Assembly: GCA_046331705.1 (NCBI GenBank)
Contig: JAXLQJ010000052.1
Coordinates: 1-49,671 of the forward strand
Source of the DNA: JADJOY01 sp046331705 [NCBI: bacterium]
Lineage (GTDB): Bacteria; JADJOY01
Direction: 5' to 3'
Length of the DNA: 49,671 bases
The notes under the pieces were generated by a model. It had not been told where the DNA came from. It saw nothing but the letters and a program-made list of their open reading frames with translations, and made no database searches. Made by a program: the position numbers and the translations under genes. Of the stretch, positions 1 to 10,945 are shown in pieces; the stretch's first letter is position 1, and every line of letters begins with the position of its first letter.

Positions 1-40
1 GTGTCTTCGGTGGGGATCGGCAAGCCAGCTCGCCGCGCGC

Positions 41-475
41 TCACTCCGGCAGCGTGATCCCCGAGCCGCCCATCTCCGCGGGGAGATCCTTGAGCTTCGG
101 CAGGCCGTCGCGGACCGGGAGCACGCTTTCCTGGTAGTGGACGTGCAGCGCCGGCTGAAACGGGAAGCTCGGAATCACGGCGGCGAAGACGTCCGTGAGG
201 CCGAAGGTCGGGTGCTCGGTGAGCACGTGGCCGCCGCAATGGATGCACCAACGCCGGAAGCTCTGCGGCGTCTTGTTGTAGGTGTTCATGCTCTCGTTGC
301 CGCGGGTGACGCGCACCTGCTCGGGCTTCCAGAGCGTGAACGCGTTCACCGGCCCGGCCGACCAGCGCCGGCACGAGTCGCAGTGGCAATAGCCCGCGGC
401 GGCGGGCTCGCCCGTCACCTCGAGTTGGACCGTTCCGCAGAAGCAGCTTCCGACGTACGTGTGGGTCGTGGACAT
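41..475 (-). CDS. GFA-fold (CENP-V/GFA family) zinc-binding protein
   Basis: A 144-residue protein of the GFA family, named after glutathione-dependent formaldehyde-activating enzyme. Most members have no proven substrate. All seven zinc-ligand cysteines of the fold are visible: C11 and C13 (SCFCG), C30, C32 and C35 (CHCDSC), and C77 and C80 (CIHC). Length is typical for a single-domain member. The ATG at 475 has an AGGGG ribosome site about 9 bases upstream. It is the last gene of a same-strand run behind the small membrane protein (109-base gap), the ArsM-like methyltransferase and MddA. A role in handling a small thiol or one-carbon adduct would fit those neighbours, but this is inference. 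The 40 bases between the window edge and the stop hold nothing recognisable. Confidence 0.9.
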   Translation of the reverse strand: MSTTHTYVGSCFCGTVQLEVTGEPAAAGYCHCDSCRRWSAGPVNAFTLWKPEQVRVTRGNESMNTYNKTPQSFRRWCIHCGGHVLTEHPTFGLTDVFAAVIPSFPFQPALHVHYQESVLPVRDGLPKLKDLPAEMGGSGITLPE

Positions 476-584
476 GTTCGTTTTCCCCTCGGCGCCGAGC
501 CACGGCTCGTGGGCTCGACGCGTTCGTTCGATCCGTGGAACTTCGTGTTGAGGACTGAGGGTCCCGATCAGGATATGCCCGAGC

Positions 585-1016
585 TCAGCGCGCCGCTGCG
601 GCGTGGGCGGGCGCGATCGCCGCGAGGATGCTGCCGCGAACCGGCGGCGACAGGAACGTGCGGCGCAACAGCGCCGCCGTCACCGGCTGGCTGCGGTTCC
701 AGGGCAGCAGCGAGAGGCACCGCGCCAGCGGGCAATAGCCCACCGTCACCATCGCCGTGGTGCCGACCAGCTGGATCCAGTGGAGGATCGCGAGCGGCTC
801 CCACGCACCCGCGAGCAAGAGCGTCAGGTAGGCGAGGCGTACCTGCACGGGAAAGGAGCGTGCGCTGCCGGTGCGCACGCGGAAGTGCAGGGCCTGGATC
901 GCGGTGAGTGCCACTGCGATGGGCAGCGCCGGCGCCCAGCGCGCGAGGCTCGCCGCCACCAGCGGCACGGTCGCGAGCCAGTACCACCACGCGACGTTTC
1001 GGTAGTCGAGGTGCAT
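585..1016 (-). CDS. Small membrane protein of the methylation cluster, unknown function
   Basis: A 143-residue hydrophobic protein with about three or four membrane segments (roughly residues 8-28, 30-46, 60-80 and 83-100) and a tail rich in Ala, Pro and Arg. I do not recognise the family. The ATG at 1016 is preferred because GGGAGAG lies just upstream. The reading frame is open much further upstream, but there it is antisense-type sequence overlapping the methyltransferase gene. It begins 17 bases after the stop of the ArsM-like methyltransferase, so the two are very probably co-transcribed. It may be a membrane partner or exporter for the methylated product, which is inference from position only. 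Confidence 0.7.
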   Translation of the reverse strand: MHLDYRNVAWWYWLATVPLVAASLARWAPALPIAVALTAIQALHFRVRTGSARSFPVQVRLAYLTLLLAGAWEPLAILHWIQLVGTTAMVTVGYCPLARCLSLLPWNRSQPVTAALLRRTFLSPPVRGSILAAIAPAHAAAAR

Positions 1017-1033
1017 CTTCACTCTCCCCGTTC

Positions 1034-1822
1034 TCAGCGCTTGCGCGCGTGGAAGTTGACCGCTCGGACGTGGAGATCGCGCGAGACCTTGGTCTCGGCG
1101 GAGGTGTCGCGGAAGCAATCGAAGCGATGGGTGACGCGACCCTCCGTCAGCCCGACCGACGCCGCGATCTCGGGCAGCTCGGATTCCGGCAGCGCGCCGG
1201 CGATGCACGCGGCCCACAGCTCTGGATTGCTGCGCGCCTCGAGGCTCAGCTCGCGCTCGACCACCACGTCCGCCAGGTAGAGGCGTCCGCCCGGCTTCAG
1301 GACGCGCGCGATCTCGCGAAAGACCAGGTTCTTGTCCGGCGCGAGATTCACGACGCCATTCGAGATCACGACGTCGGCGCTCGCGTCCGCCACCGGCAGG
1401 CTCTCGTAGAATCCCGCGCGGATCTCCACGCGATCCGCGAGCGCGGCCTGCGCCGCGGCGGCGCGGGCACAGGCGCGCATCGCCGGCGTCATGTCCACGC
1501 CGATGGCGCGGCCCGCGGCGCCGACGCGGCGTGCGGCGAGCAGCAGATCGGTGCCGGCGCCGCAGGCGTGATCGACGACCGTCTCGCCCGCGTGGAGCGG
1601 CCCGATGAGCAGTGGGTTGCCCACCCCGGCGAACCGCATCGTCGAGCGCAGCGGCAGGCTCTCGAGCTCGAGCGCGTCGTAGCCGAGGAGCTCGGCGGCG
1701 TAGAACGGGCCGCGGTGGAAGTGGAACTCGCCCTCGGGCTCCCGCGCGACCCGGTCGTAGGTCGCGAGGACGTGTTGCCGTAGCCGCGTGGTGTCGAATC
1801 CCGTGGGACAGATGGCAGCCAT
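1034..1822 (-). CDS. ArsM-like SAM-dependent methyltransferase lacking one catalytic cysteine
   Basis: A class I methyltransferase of 262 residues in the arsenite-methyltransferase-like group. The SAM motif I is DHACGAGTD (residues 84-92), followed by acidic loop GVDM (108-111) and the core SNGVVNLAPDK (154-164). True ArsM enzymes carry Cys in that core (SNCVINL); here it is Gly156. The later cysteine of the AACIAGALP stretch (C206) is kept. Arsenic methylation is therefore doubtful, and another small nucleophile may be the substrate. The ATG at 1822 has a TGGAG site. It sits 84 bases behind mddA and 17 bases before a small membrane protein, so it is probably part of one operon. The family call is firm; the substrate is not known. 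Confidence 0.85.
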   Translation of the reverse strand: MAAICPTGFDTTRLRQHVLATYDRVAREPEGEFHFHRGPFYAAELLGYDALELESLPLRSTMRFAGVGNPLLIGPLHAGETVVDHACGAGTDLLLAARRVGAAGRAIGVDMTPAMRACARAAAAQAALADRVEIRAGFYESLPVADASADVVISNGVVNLAPDKNLVFREIARVLKPGGRLYLADVVVERELSLEARSNPELWAACIAGALPESELPEIAASVGLTEGRVTHRFDCFRDTSAETKVSRDLHVRAVNFHARKR

Positions 1823-1906
1823 GGTGAGTGCTCCAGGTGATGGGGGTGGTCGCGGTGCGATGCCCGCGCGGCGTGCGTGACGAGCGCCACGCGGGCACCG
1901 CCGGCT

Positions 1907-2674
1907 TCAGGCGGCGGCGGTGGCGTCGGCGGACGGGCTCGCGTCACGCCGCTCGATGCGCGGGATGAATCGCGGCACCCGCTCCTGGTACGCGCGGTAG
2001 GCGGCGCCGTGCACGGCGGCCAGATCGCGCTCTTCCCAGCGCACCGCGATCGCGATGTAGGCCGTGGTCGCGACCGCGAAGAGGAGGTGGGTGGCGGTCA
2101 TCGTGGGTGTCGCCCAGAACGCGAGCAGCCAGCCGACGTAGAGCGGATGACGGATGTGCCGGTACGGACCGGGGGTCGCGAACCGAAGCGGTCGGTATTC
2201 GCGACCGCGCAGGTAGGTCCACACCTGTCGCAAGCCGACGAGGTCGAAGTGGTTGATGAGGAACGTCGCGACCAGCACGGTCGCGAAGCCGGTGGCGAAG
2301 AGCGCCTGCGCGATCGTCCGGGCGACGACGCCGTCGAGCTCCCACACGATCCCACCCAGCGGCCGCCACCACGCGAACAGCGCGATCAGCGCGATGCTCG
2401 AGAAGAGCACGTAGGTGCTGCGCTCGATGCTGGCGGGAACGATTCGCGTCCACGCCTTCTTGAAGCCGGGACGCGCCATCACGCTGTGCTGCACCGCGAA
2501 CACGCCCAGCAAGATGAGGTCGGTCGCGAGCGCGGCACCGAGCGATCCGGTGCGCGGCGAGTCGATCGACTTGGGAACGGCGAAGTTCCCGAGGAAGCCG
2601 ATCGCGTAGAGGAACGTGACGAGAAAGAGGGCATAGGCGAGCACGCCATAGCCGAAGGCTGCGATGCGTTTCAT
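1907..2674 (-). CDS. mddA: MddA-type methanethiol S-methyltransferase (NnrU/ICMT-like membrane protein)
   Basis: A 255-residue integral membrane methyltransferase resembling MddA, which converts methanethiol to dimethyl sulfide using SAM. Visible signatures are the N-terminal LYAIGFLGNFAVPKSID stretch, FAVQHSVMARPGFKKAW, IERSTYVLFSS, FLINHFDLVGLRQVW and the C-terminal SAM-site region GPYRHIRHPLYVGW, with about six membrane segments. The ATG at 2674 follows AGGGGATC at good spacing. The longer frame from 2713 adds 13 unrelated residues and would nearly start at the predicted promoter. It is the first gene of a four-gene run and lies below a sigma-54 promoter candidate and a palindrome cluster, so activation by the adjacent enhancer-binding protein is likely. 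The substrate assignment comes from family resemblance. Confidence 0.85.
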   Translation of the reverse strand: MKRIAAFGYGVLAYALFLVTFLYAIGFLGNFAVPKSIDSPRTGSLGAALATDLILLGVFAVQHSVMARPGFKKAWTRIVPASIERSTYVLFSSIALIALFAWWRPLGGIVWELDGVVARTIAQALFATGFATVLVATFLINHFDLVGLRQVWTYLRGREYRPLRFATPGPYRHIRHPLYVGWLLAFWATPTMTATHLLFAVATTAYIAIAVRWEERDLAAVHGAAYRAYQERVPRFIPRIERRDASPSADATAAA

Positions 2675-2726
2675 GACGGATCCCCTGGTGTGTGGTGTGG
2701 ATGTGGCGAACACGCGGGGGCGCTAG

Positions 2727-2742
2727 AGCGAAGCGCGTGCCG
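2727..2742 (-). promoter_or_regulatory. Candidate sigma-54 (-24/-12) promoter of the mddA operon
   Basis: On the minus strand this reads CGGCACGCGCTTCGCT. The invariant GG and GC are ten bases apart as sigma-54 RNA polymerase requires, GGCACG matches the -24 box exactly, and the -12 box differs from TTGC by one base. The predicted start near 2716 leaves a leader of about 42 bases before the mddA ATG. The neighbouring upstream gene encodes a sigma-54 activator, which strengthens the call. Confidence 0.5.
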
Positions 2743-2799
2743 AACGCGCACGAACCGGAAACACGAGTGATCTCGGGATGTCGCGGCTCGCGCGGGGTG

Positions 2800-2854
2800 T
2801 CGCGAGGTCGCGAGCTCTCGCGACTCTCGAAATCTCGCGAGCGCGGCTCGCGAG
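2800..2854. promoter_or_regulatory. Cluster of TCGCGA palindromes, candidate enhancer (UAS) for the sigma-54 activator
   Basis: Five copies of the palindrome TCGCGA start at 2800, 2808, 2818, 2835 and 2848. Two are the perfect 8-mer CTCGCGAG (2834-2841 and 2847-2854). The pair at 2807-2824 forms an 8-base inverted repeat around a CT centre. Measured from the predicted start near 2716, the copies lie at about -86 to -134, the usual distance for enhancer-binding proteins. The rest of the 284-base gap between mddA and the regulator gene contains no ORF that looks real. A terminator role for the regulator gene is the alternative. Confidence 0.5.
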
Positions 2855-2958
2855 TTTCCGCGAGCCGATCGCGGGCGTGTCGATCACCGTGCCCGCGCAG
2901 GCGCGCGAACGGACCGGCGCGGCTCGCGCCGAGCTTTCCAGGCGGACTCGGGAACGGT

Positions 2959-4926
<1,968 letters not shown>

Positions 4927-4988
4927 GTGGCGGACCTTATCCGCGTTGTCGCGCGCGCCTCAATCGCAGCGGATCGCGCGGCGCTCCG

Positions 4989-7900
4989 TCACGCCGGGTG
5001 CAAGCCCGGCGTGGACGCGTCGATGCCGCTGGCGGCGCCCTTCGCGCGCCGCGAGAGGCGCGCCTTGAGGCGCTCGGTCACCAGATAGAAGCACGGCACC
5101 ACCAGCAGCGTGAGCAACGTCGACACCACCACGCCGCCGATCACCGAGATGGCCATCGGCGCGCGGACCTCCGCGCCTGGCCCGAGCGCCAGCGCCGGCG
5201 GCACCGCGGCGGCGACGGTCGCGATCGACGTCATGAGGATCGGTCTCAACCGGGTGGGGCAGGCGGTGAGGAGCGCGTCCTCGACGTCGGCGCCCTCGGC
5301 GCGCCGCTGATTGGTGTAGTCGACGAGCAGGATGCTGTTCTTCTTCACGATCCCCATCAGCAAGATGAGGCCGATCACGCTGTAGATGTTGAGCGAGTGG
5401 CCCGCGAGGTAGAGCGAGATCAAGGCTCCCGTGATGCTGAACGGCAGCGCGAGCAGGATCGTGACCGGGTGGAGGTAGCTGTTGAACTGCGACGCCAGCA
5501 CCATGTACGCGACCAGCACTCCGAGCAGCATCGCGAAGCCGAGCGATTGGAAGCTCTCGCGGAAGGTCTGCGCGCTGCCCGAGACCACCAGCTTGTAGCC
5601 CGTCGGCAGCACCTCCTTGCCGATCTTCTCGACCTGCGTGAGCGCCGCTTCCTGGGACGCCGTGGGGGCGAGGTTCGAGAAGATCGAGATCGAGCGCTCG
5701 CGTCCGAGGCGGTGGATGGTGAGCAGCGTGGGGCGCTGCTCGATCTTCACGACCTGATCGAGGCGGACCAGCGAGCCGTTGCTGGAGCGCAGATAGAGGT
5801 CGCCCAGGTCCTTCGGCCGAAGGCGCTGATCGGTGACGAGCCGAAGCCGCATGTCGTAGCGACGTCCGGCTTGCTTGAACTTCCCCATGCGGATGCCGCC
5901 CACCAGCGCCTGCACGGTCTCGCCGATCTGCTCCATGGAGACGCCCAGGTCGGCCGCGCGATCGCGGTCGGGGATGATGCGGATCTCCGGCATGCCCACG
6001 AGGTAGTCGGAGTCGACGTCGGTGTAGACGCCCGTCTGCCGCATCCGCTCCATGATCGCGTCCTGCTTCTGAGCGAGGACGTCGAGGCTCGGGCCGCGGA
6101 TGGAGAACTCGATCGGGCTTCCGCGCCGCGCCGAGAAGCTCTGCAACGAGGGGTCCTGGACGATCGCCGTCAGGTCGGGGATGGAGTTGAGCTCGGCGCG
6201 CAACGTCCCCATCAGGTCCTGCGCGGTCATGGAGCGTCGCTCGCGCGGCGCCATCGTGATGAAGCTGACCGCGGTGTTCACCTCGCCGCCGAACCCGCCG
6301 ACCGACAGGAAGTAGCGGGTGATCTCCGGGTGCTTGGCGAAGATCTGCTCGACGCGCTTGAGGCGCTCGTCGGTGAAGTCGATCGACGAACCGACCGGCG
6401 TCTTGAAGCGGACGAAGACGCGCCCCTGGTCCTGCGGCGGCACGAACTCCTTCTTGAGCCCTCCCACCAGGAAGAGCGACAGGCCGAACAGCGCGATCGA
6501 GCCCGCCAGCACCGACCACGGATGGCGCAGCGAGCCTTTGAGCAGCCGCTGGTAGCCGCCCGAGAGCGAGTGGAAGAGCCGCTCCATGAGCCGGCCCATC
6601 CGCGTGTCGTGGCCCGGATTGCCCATGAACTGGGACGAGCGCATGGGGGTGAGGGTCAGCGCCTCGAAGAGCGAGAGCGCCAGCGCCAGCGACAGCGTCA
6701 CGCCGAACTGGAAGAAGAACTTCCCCATGATCCCCTTCATGAACGCCACCGGAAGGAAGATCACGATCACGGCGAGCGTCGCCGCGAGCGCCGCGAAGCT
6801 GATCTCGCGCGCGCCGTCGCCGGCGGCGCGCACCTTGTCTTTGCCCATCTCGTGATGCCGGAAGATGTTCTCGAGCACCATGATCGCGTCGTCGACCACG
6901 ATCCCGATGGCCAGCGACAGCCCGAGCAGCGTGAAGGTGTTGAGCGTGAAGCCGAGGAAATAGAACGCCGTGAACACCCCCAAGAGCGACACCGGGATCG
7001 CCAGCAGCACGTTCACCGTGGCGCTCCAGGAACCCAGGAAGACCCAGCACACGATCCCGGTGAGCACCACGGCCAGCACGATCGCGAGCTCGATCTCCTG
7101 GGTCGATTCCTCGACGAAGACCGTGCCGTCGTAGTTGATGCCGAGCTCGAGATCCGGCGGCAGCGTCGCCTGGATCCTCTTCATCTCGGCCTTGACGTGC
7201 TTGGCGACCTCGACGGCGTTGGCGCCTCGCTGCTTCTTGATGCCGAGCCCCACGGCCGGCAGCCCGTCGACGCGCGCGATGCGCCGCTTGTCCTCCAGCC
7301 CGAACTCGACACCGGCGACGTCGCGCAGCCGCGTGAGCCGCCCGTCGCGGTTGGCGATCACGATGTCGGCGATCTCCGCGGGAGTCCGCGCCTCGCTCTC
7401 GGTGCGTACGTTGCGTTCCCGCGTCGCGGTCTCGACCCGGCCCGCCGGCAGCTCGATGTGCTCGCGAGCCATGGCGGCGAGCACGTCGGGCACCGTGATC
7501 GCGTTCGCTTCGAGCTTGCCCTTGTCGACCCAGATGCGCAGGTTCCGCTCGCGCAGCCCGCCGAACATCACCTCCGCGACTCCCGGCAGCGTCTGGATGC
7601 GCGGCCGGATCTCGTAGCGGGCGTAGTCGGCGAGCTCGCCTGGCGTCCGCGTGCCGCCCAGCCCGAGCCACATGATCGGGAAGTCTTCCGGGTTGGTCTT
7701 GGTGATGACCGGCGGGTCGAGCTCGCGGGGCAGGCGCCGCTGCGCCTGCGCGAGCTTCGACTGGACGTCCTGGAGCGCCAGGTCGATGTCGCGGCTCAGC
7801 TCGAACTCGACGGTGACGTCGGCCGAGCCCTCGCGCGCCGAGGAGCTGATCTCGCGCACACCCTCGATGGTGGTGAGCACGTCCTCGACCACGTCGACGA

Positions 7901-8087
7901 CGTCGGACTCGATGATCTCGGGAGCCGCGCCCTCGAGCGTGAGCGAGACGTTCACGATCGGAAAATCGACGTCGGGCAGCTCGGACACGCCGAGGCGTGC
8001 GAACGAGATCACGCCGAAGAGCACGATCGCCGCCATCATCATCCAGGCGAGGACGGGACGGCGGATCGAGACGTCGGCGAGAGCCAT
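4989..8087 (-). CDS. RND efflux pump inner-membrane transporter (AcrB/MdtBC type)
   Basis: A 1032-residue proton-driven RND transporter of normal family length. It has the N-terminal transmembrane helix, two large periplasmic loops, and the helix carrying the proton-relay aspartates in SLAIGIVVDDAIMVLENI. The second half repeats the fold (MGIVKKNSILLVDYTNQ). The sequence style (FARLGVSELPDVDFP, GVREISSSAREGSADVTVEF) is closest to MdtB/MdtC-like multidrug pumps rather than heavy-metal CusA pumps. The ATG at 8087 follows AGGAG. It is the last gene of an operon in which the outer-membrane factor and adaptor precede it. The substrate cannot be read from the sequence. Confidence 0.95.
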   Translation of the reverse strand: MALADVSIRRPVLAWMMMAAIVLFGVISFARLGVSELPDVDFPIVNVSLTLEGAAPEIIESDVVDVVEDVLTTIEGVREISSSAREGSADVTVEFELSRDIDLALQDVQSKLAQAQRRLPRELDPPVITKTNPEDFPIMWLGLGGTRTPGELADYARYEIRPRIQTLPGVAEVMFGGLRERNLRIWVDKGKLEANAITVPDVLAAMAREHIELPAGRVETATRERNVRTESEARTPAEIADIVIANRDGRLTRLRDVAGVEFGLEDKRRIARVDGLPAVGLGIKKQRGANAVEVAKHVKAEMKRIQATLPPDLELGINYDGTVFVEESTQEIELAIVLAVVLTGIVCWVFLGSWSATVNVLLAIPVSLLGVFTAFYFLGFTLNTFTLLGLSLAIGIVVDDAIMVLENIFRHHEMGKDKVRAAGDGAREISFAALAATLAVIVIFLPVAFMKGIMGKFFFQFGVTLSLALALSLFEALTLTPMRSSQFMGNPGHDTRMGRLMERLFHSLSGGYQRLLKGSLRHPWSVLAGSIALFGLSLFLVGGLKKEFVPPQDQGRVFVRFKTPVGSSIDFTDERLKRVEQIFAKHPEITRYFLSVGGFGGEVNTAVSFITMAPRERRSMTAQDLMGTLRAELNSIPDLTAIVQDPSLQSFSARRGSPIEFSIRGPSLDVLAQKQDAIMERMRQTGVYTDVDSDYLVGMPEIRIIPDRDRAADLGVSMEQIGETVQALVGGIRMGKFKQAGRRYDMRLRLVTDQRLRPKDLGDLYLRSSNGSLVRLDQVVKIEQRPTLLTIHRLGRERSISIFSNLAPTASQEAALTQVEKIGKEVLPTGYKLVVSGSAQTFRESFQSLGFAMLLGVLVAYMVLASQFNSYLHPVTILLALPFSITGALISLYLAGHSLNIYSVIGLILLMGIVKKNSILLVDYTNQRRAEGADVEDALLTACPTRLRPILMTSIATVAAAVPPALALGPGAEVRAPMAISVIGGVVVSTLLTLLVVPCFYLVTERLKARLSRRAKGAASGIDASTPGLHPA

Positions 8088-8129
8088 GGCGCGCTCCTGG
8101 TGCGGTCGGGTGGGACGGTTCGAGCGCGC

Positions 8130-9296
8130 TCAGACCTTCGGTGGCGCGGGCGCCGCGGCGCCGCCGCCTGGGACCACCACGACGTCGGCGCCCTCGAGAA
8201 GCGAGCCACCACCCTTGATCACCATCGTCTCGCCCACGCGCACTCCTTGCTTCACCTCGATGCGGCCGTCCGGTGTCTGGACGCCGATCTCGACCTGGCG
8301 CTTGCGCGCCTTGCCGTCCTCCACCACGTAACCCACGAAGCCGTCCTCGGTGGCGAAGAGCGCCGATTCGGGCACCAGGATCGCCTCCGCGTTGGTGCCG
8401 CGCTCGACCGACACCTGCGCGAAGAACCCTGGCTTGAGCCGCTCGTCGGCGTTCGGGTTGCGCGCGATCACCTCGACGCGGCGGGTGGACGGATCGGCGC
8501 TGCGTGCCACGAAGAACACCTCGCCGCGGAATCGCTCGGCGGGGTAGGCGGGCACGGTGAACTCGATCGATACGCCGGGCGCCACGAAGCTCGATTCGGC
8601 CTCGCGCAACGAGAACCGGATGCGAATGGGCTGGGTGCGCACGATCGACGCGATCACCGTCCCGGGCTTCACGTACTGGCCCGGCGTTGCTTCGCGCCTC
8701 TCGATCACGCCGGCGATGGGCGGGCGGATGACGGCGCGCACCAGGTCGAGCTTGGCGAGATCGAGGGCGGCGCGCGCCTCGCTGACCTCGGCGTCGCGCT
8801 GCGCGACCTGCGCCTCCCAGGTGGTGATCTCCTCCTCCGGCACCCAGCCGGGCTCCTTGTCACGCAGCGCCTTGCGCTTGGCGAGTCCGGCTTCCTTGTC
8901 GCGCAGATCCGCGCTGGCGCGGTCGAGCGCCGCGGACTTCTGCGCCACCGCCATGCGGTAGCGCTCGGGATCGACGGCGACGAGCGAGGTCTCGGGGGTG
9001 ACGCGGTCGCCCTCGTTGAACGCGAGCGGACCGAGCACACCCTCGACCTGCGCGGCGACCTGCACCCAATCCTCGGCTTCCACGCTGCCGGTCGACTCGA
9101 TGCGTGCCACCAGCGGCTCGCTACGAAGCGTGGCGACTTCCACGGGGTACTTCCGTGCCGGTGCCATGCCCGTTGGCGCGGCCGCGCCACCCGCGCCAGC
9201 CGAGGGCGCGCCGCTGGGCTTGCAGGACGCCCAGGCGAGCGCGACGGCCGCCGTCGCCAACGCGCGGCGGAGCGCGCGGGTCTTCGATCGTTTCAT
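8130..9296 (-). CDS. RND periplasmic adaptor (membrane fusion protein), lipoprotein
   Basis: A 388-residue adaptor linking the inner-membrane pump to the outer-membrane channel. A lipoprotein signal ends in WASC with C25 as the anchor. A barrel-sandwich half-motif, a long alpha-helical hairpin (about residues 90-150, rich in Ala, Arg and Glu) and the beta-barrel region with PGQYVKPGTVIASI follow in the usual order. The ATG at 9296 is chosen because GAGGAA precedes it and it gives a clean signal peptide. The frame extends 16 residues further without support. It lies 10 bases after the outer-membrane factor gene and 42 bases before the pump gene. Confidence 0.93.
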   Translation of the reverse strand: MKRSKTRALRRALATAAVALAWASCKPSGAPSAGAGGAAAPTGMAPARKYPVEVATLRSEPLVARIESTGSVEAEDWVQVAAQVEGVLGPLAFNEGDRVTPETSLVAVDPERYRMAVAQKSAALDRASADLRDKEAGLAKRKALRDKEPGWVPEEEITTWEAQVAQRDAEVSEARAALDLAKLDLVRAVIRPPIAGVIERREATPGQYVKPGTVIASIVRTQPIRIRFSLREAESSFVAPGVSIEFTVPAYPAERFRGEVFFVARSADPSTRRVEVIARNPNADERLKPGFFAQVSVERGTNAEAILVPESALFATEDGFVGYVVEDGKARKRQVEIGVQTPDGRIEVKQGVRVGETMVIKGGGSLLEGADVVVVPGGGAAAPAPPKV

Positions 9297-9306
9297 GCCG
9301 GATTCC

Positions 9307-10797
9307 TCACGGTGGCGTCGCGCTGGCCGCGGCCGGGGTCGCACGCTCGATCCCGCCCAGCAGGAACGCCAGGTCGTAAGCGAGGCGCTGCTCGTCGAGC
9401 CGCTCGTTCTCGTAGGCGAGTCGCGCCTCGGTGAGCTGCTGCTGAGCCGTGACCAGCTCCAAGTTGCTGGCGAGGCCCAACCGATACTCGGCCTCGAGCA
9501 GCCGGAAGTTCTCGTCCGCAGAGCGCACGCTCTCCTCGCGCGAGACGCGCGCCGCCGACGAAGCGCGCAGCGCGTGGTAAGCGCCGGCGACGTCGCTGGC
9601 GATGGCCCGTGCCTGTCCCTGGTACACCAGCTCGGCCTGACGCTTCTTCGACTGGGCCTCGCGAGCCCGCGCCGTGGTTCGCAGGCCCTCGAAGAGCGGC
9701 GCGCTCAGATCCACCGTCACGTCCCAGTCGACGTCCTCGAGCGTGCCATCGCGGTGCAGGTAGTAGTTGCCGACCACGTCGAGCCGGGGCGCGTAGTCGC
9801 CGAGCGCCACGTCGAGCACACCTTCGGCGACGTCGATCTGCGCCCGCGTCGCGGCCAGATCGGGACGCAGCCGGTGCGCTTCGTCGACCAGCTCGGGAAG
9901 CGCGCGCGTGGCGAACGTCTTGGGATCGAGCGAGGGCGGCAGGCGCGGCTCCACGAGCTCGCCGCGAATGGGCGCGCCCACCAGCAGCGCGAGCTGGGCG
10001 CGGGTGGCGGCGAGTCGCTCGCGCGCGTCCGCCAGGCCGGCGTCGGTGCGCGCCAGATCGGTCTCGACGAACAGCACCTCGGTGCGGCGCGCGAGCCCGG
10101 TCGCGGCGCGAGCCTCGATCTCGCGCTTGCGCTCGAGGTCGCGGGCGCGCGCCGCTTCCAGCGTGTCGATCGCTCGTTCCGCCTTGAGCGCCGTGTAGAA
10201 GAGCGCGGTCGTTGCCTGGTCCACGAGCAAGCGCTCCGCGTGCAGTCGCGCTTCGGCGACGTCGATGACGCTCGAAGCCTGCGCCAGCGCCAAGTAGCCC
10301 GAGAGATAGAAGAGTGGCAGGCGCCCTTCGAAGCGGCCGGTGCGTTGCTCCACCAAGAGCGCCCCGAAGCGGATGCCGGAGCTCGGGTCGCTCGCGGGAA
10401 AGTCGTTCTCCTCGCGGAAATAGCCCTGACGGTAGCTGACCTCGGGAAGCAGCTCGGCGAGCGCTTCGATGCGCGCGAGATGTGCCTGAAGCAGATCCTC
10501 GCCAGCGGAGCGCAGCTCTTCGCTGGTGGCGCGCGCCCGGGTCAACGCTTGGTCGATGCCGAGCGGCTCCACGATGGCAGCGGGCTCGGTGCGCGCCGTG
10601 GCCGGCGCCAGCGACGGCGCCTCCGCGAGCGGCGCGCGCTGGGCCTCGAGGTCGCGCGAGGCGCTGGTCGCCAGCGGGCGCGCGAGCGCATCGTTCGCCG
10701 CGCGCTCGACCTCGCGCTCGCCGAGCAACGCGCATCCGCTGGCCGAAGCCGCCAGCAGCGCGCACAGCAGCGCGAGAGGCGTGGACGCTCGTTTCAT
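9307..10797 (-). CDS. TolC-family outer-membrane efflux factor, lipoprotein
   Basis: A 496-residue TolC/OprM-type channel protein. A lipoprotein signal (ASGC, anchor C22) is followed by two repeated outer-membrane-efflux domains with long coiled helices. The second repeat contains the typical YRLGLASNLELVTAQQQLTEA. The ATG at 10797 gives the signal peptide; 26 further upstream codons look unrelated. No strong ribosome site is visible. It heads the operon with the adaptor and RND pump, so all three parts of one efflux machine are made together. The 148-base gap above it (10798-10945) must hold the promoter, but I cannot point to one. Confidence 0.93.
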   Translation of the reverse strand: MKRASTPLALLCALLAASASGCALLGEREVERAANDALARPLATSASRDLEAQRAPLAEAPSLAPATARTEPAAIVEPLGIDQALTRARATSEELRSAGEDLLQAHLARIEALAELLPEVSYRQGYFREENDFPASDPSSGIRFGALLVEQRTGRFEGRLPLFYLSGYLALAQASSVIDVAEARLHAERLLVDQATTALFYTALKAERAIDTLEAARARDLERKREIEARAATGLARRTEVLFVETDLARTDAGLADARERLAATRAQLALLVGAPIRGELVEPRLPPSLDPKTFATRALPELVDEAHRLRPDLAATRAQIDVAEGVLDVALGDYAPRLDVVGNYYLHRDGTLEDVDWDVTVDLSAPLFEGLRTTARAREAQSKKRQAELVYQGQARAIASDVAGAYHALRASSAARVSREESVRSADENFRLLEAEYRLGLASNLELVTAQQQLTEARLAYENERLDEQRLAYDLAFLLGGIERATPAAASATPP

Positions 10798-10945
10798 CGA
10801 CGGACCGCGATTCGCGCCGTGGTCACGGTCGCGCTCGAAACCGTCGAAGCTAATCGCCTCGCTCTCCCGAGCCAATCGGGTCGGCGCGCGTGCTCGCGTC
10901 GCGATGCGCGCCGTCTCCCGGCGCCGTTGCAGGGACTCCCGGCCC

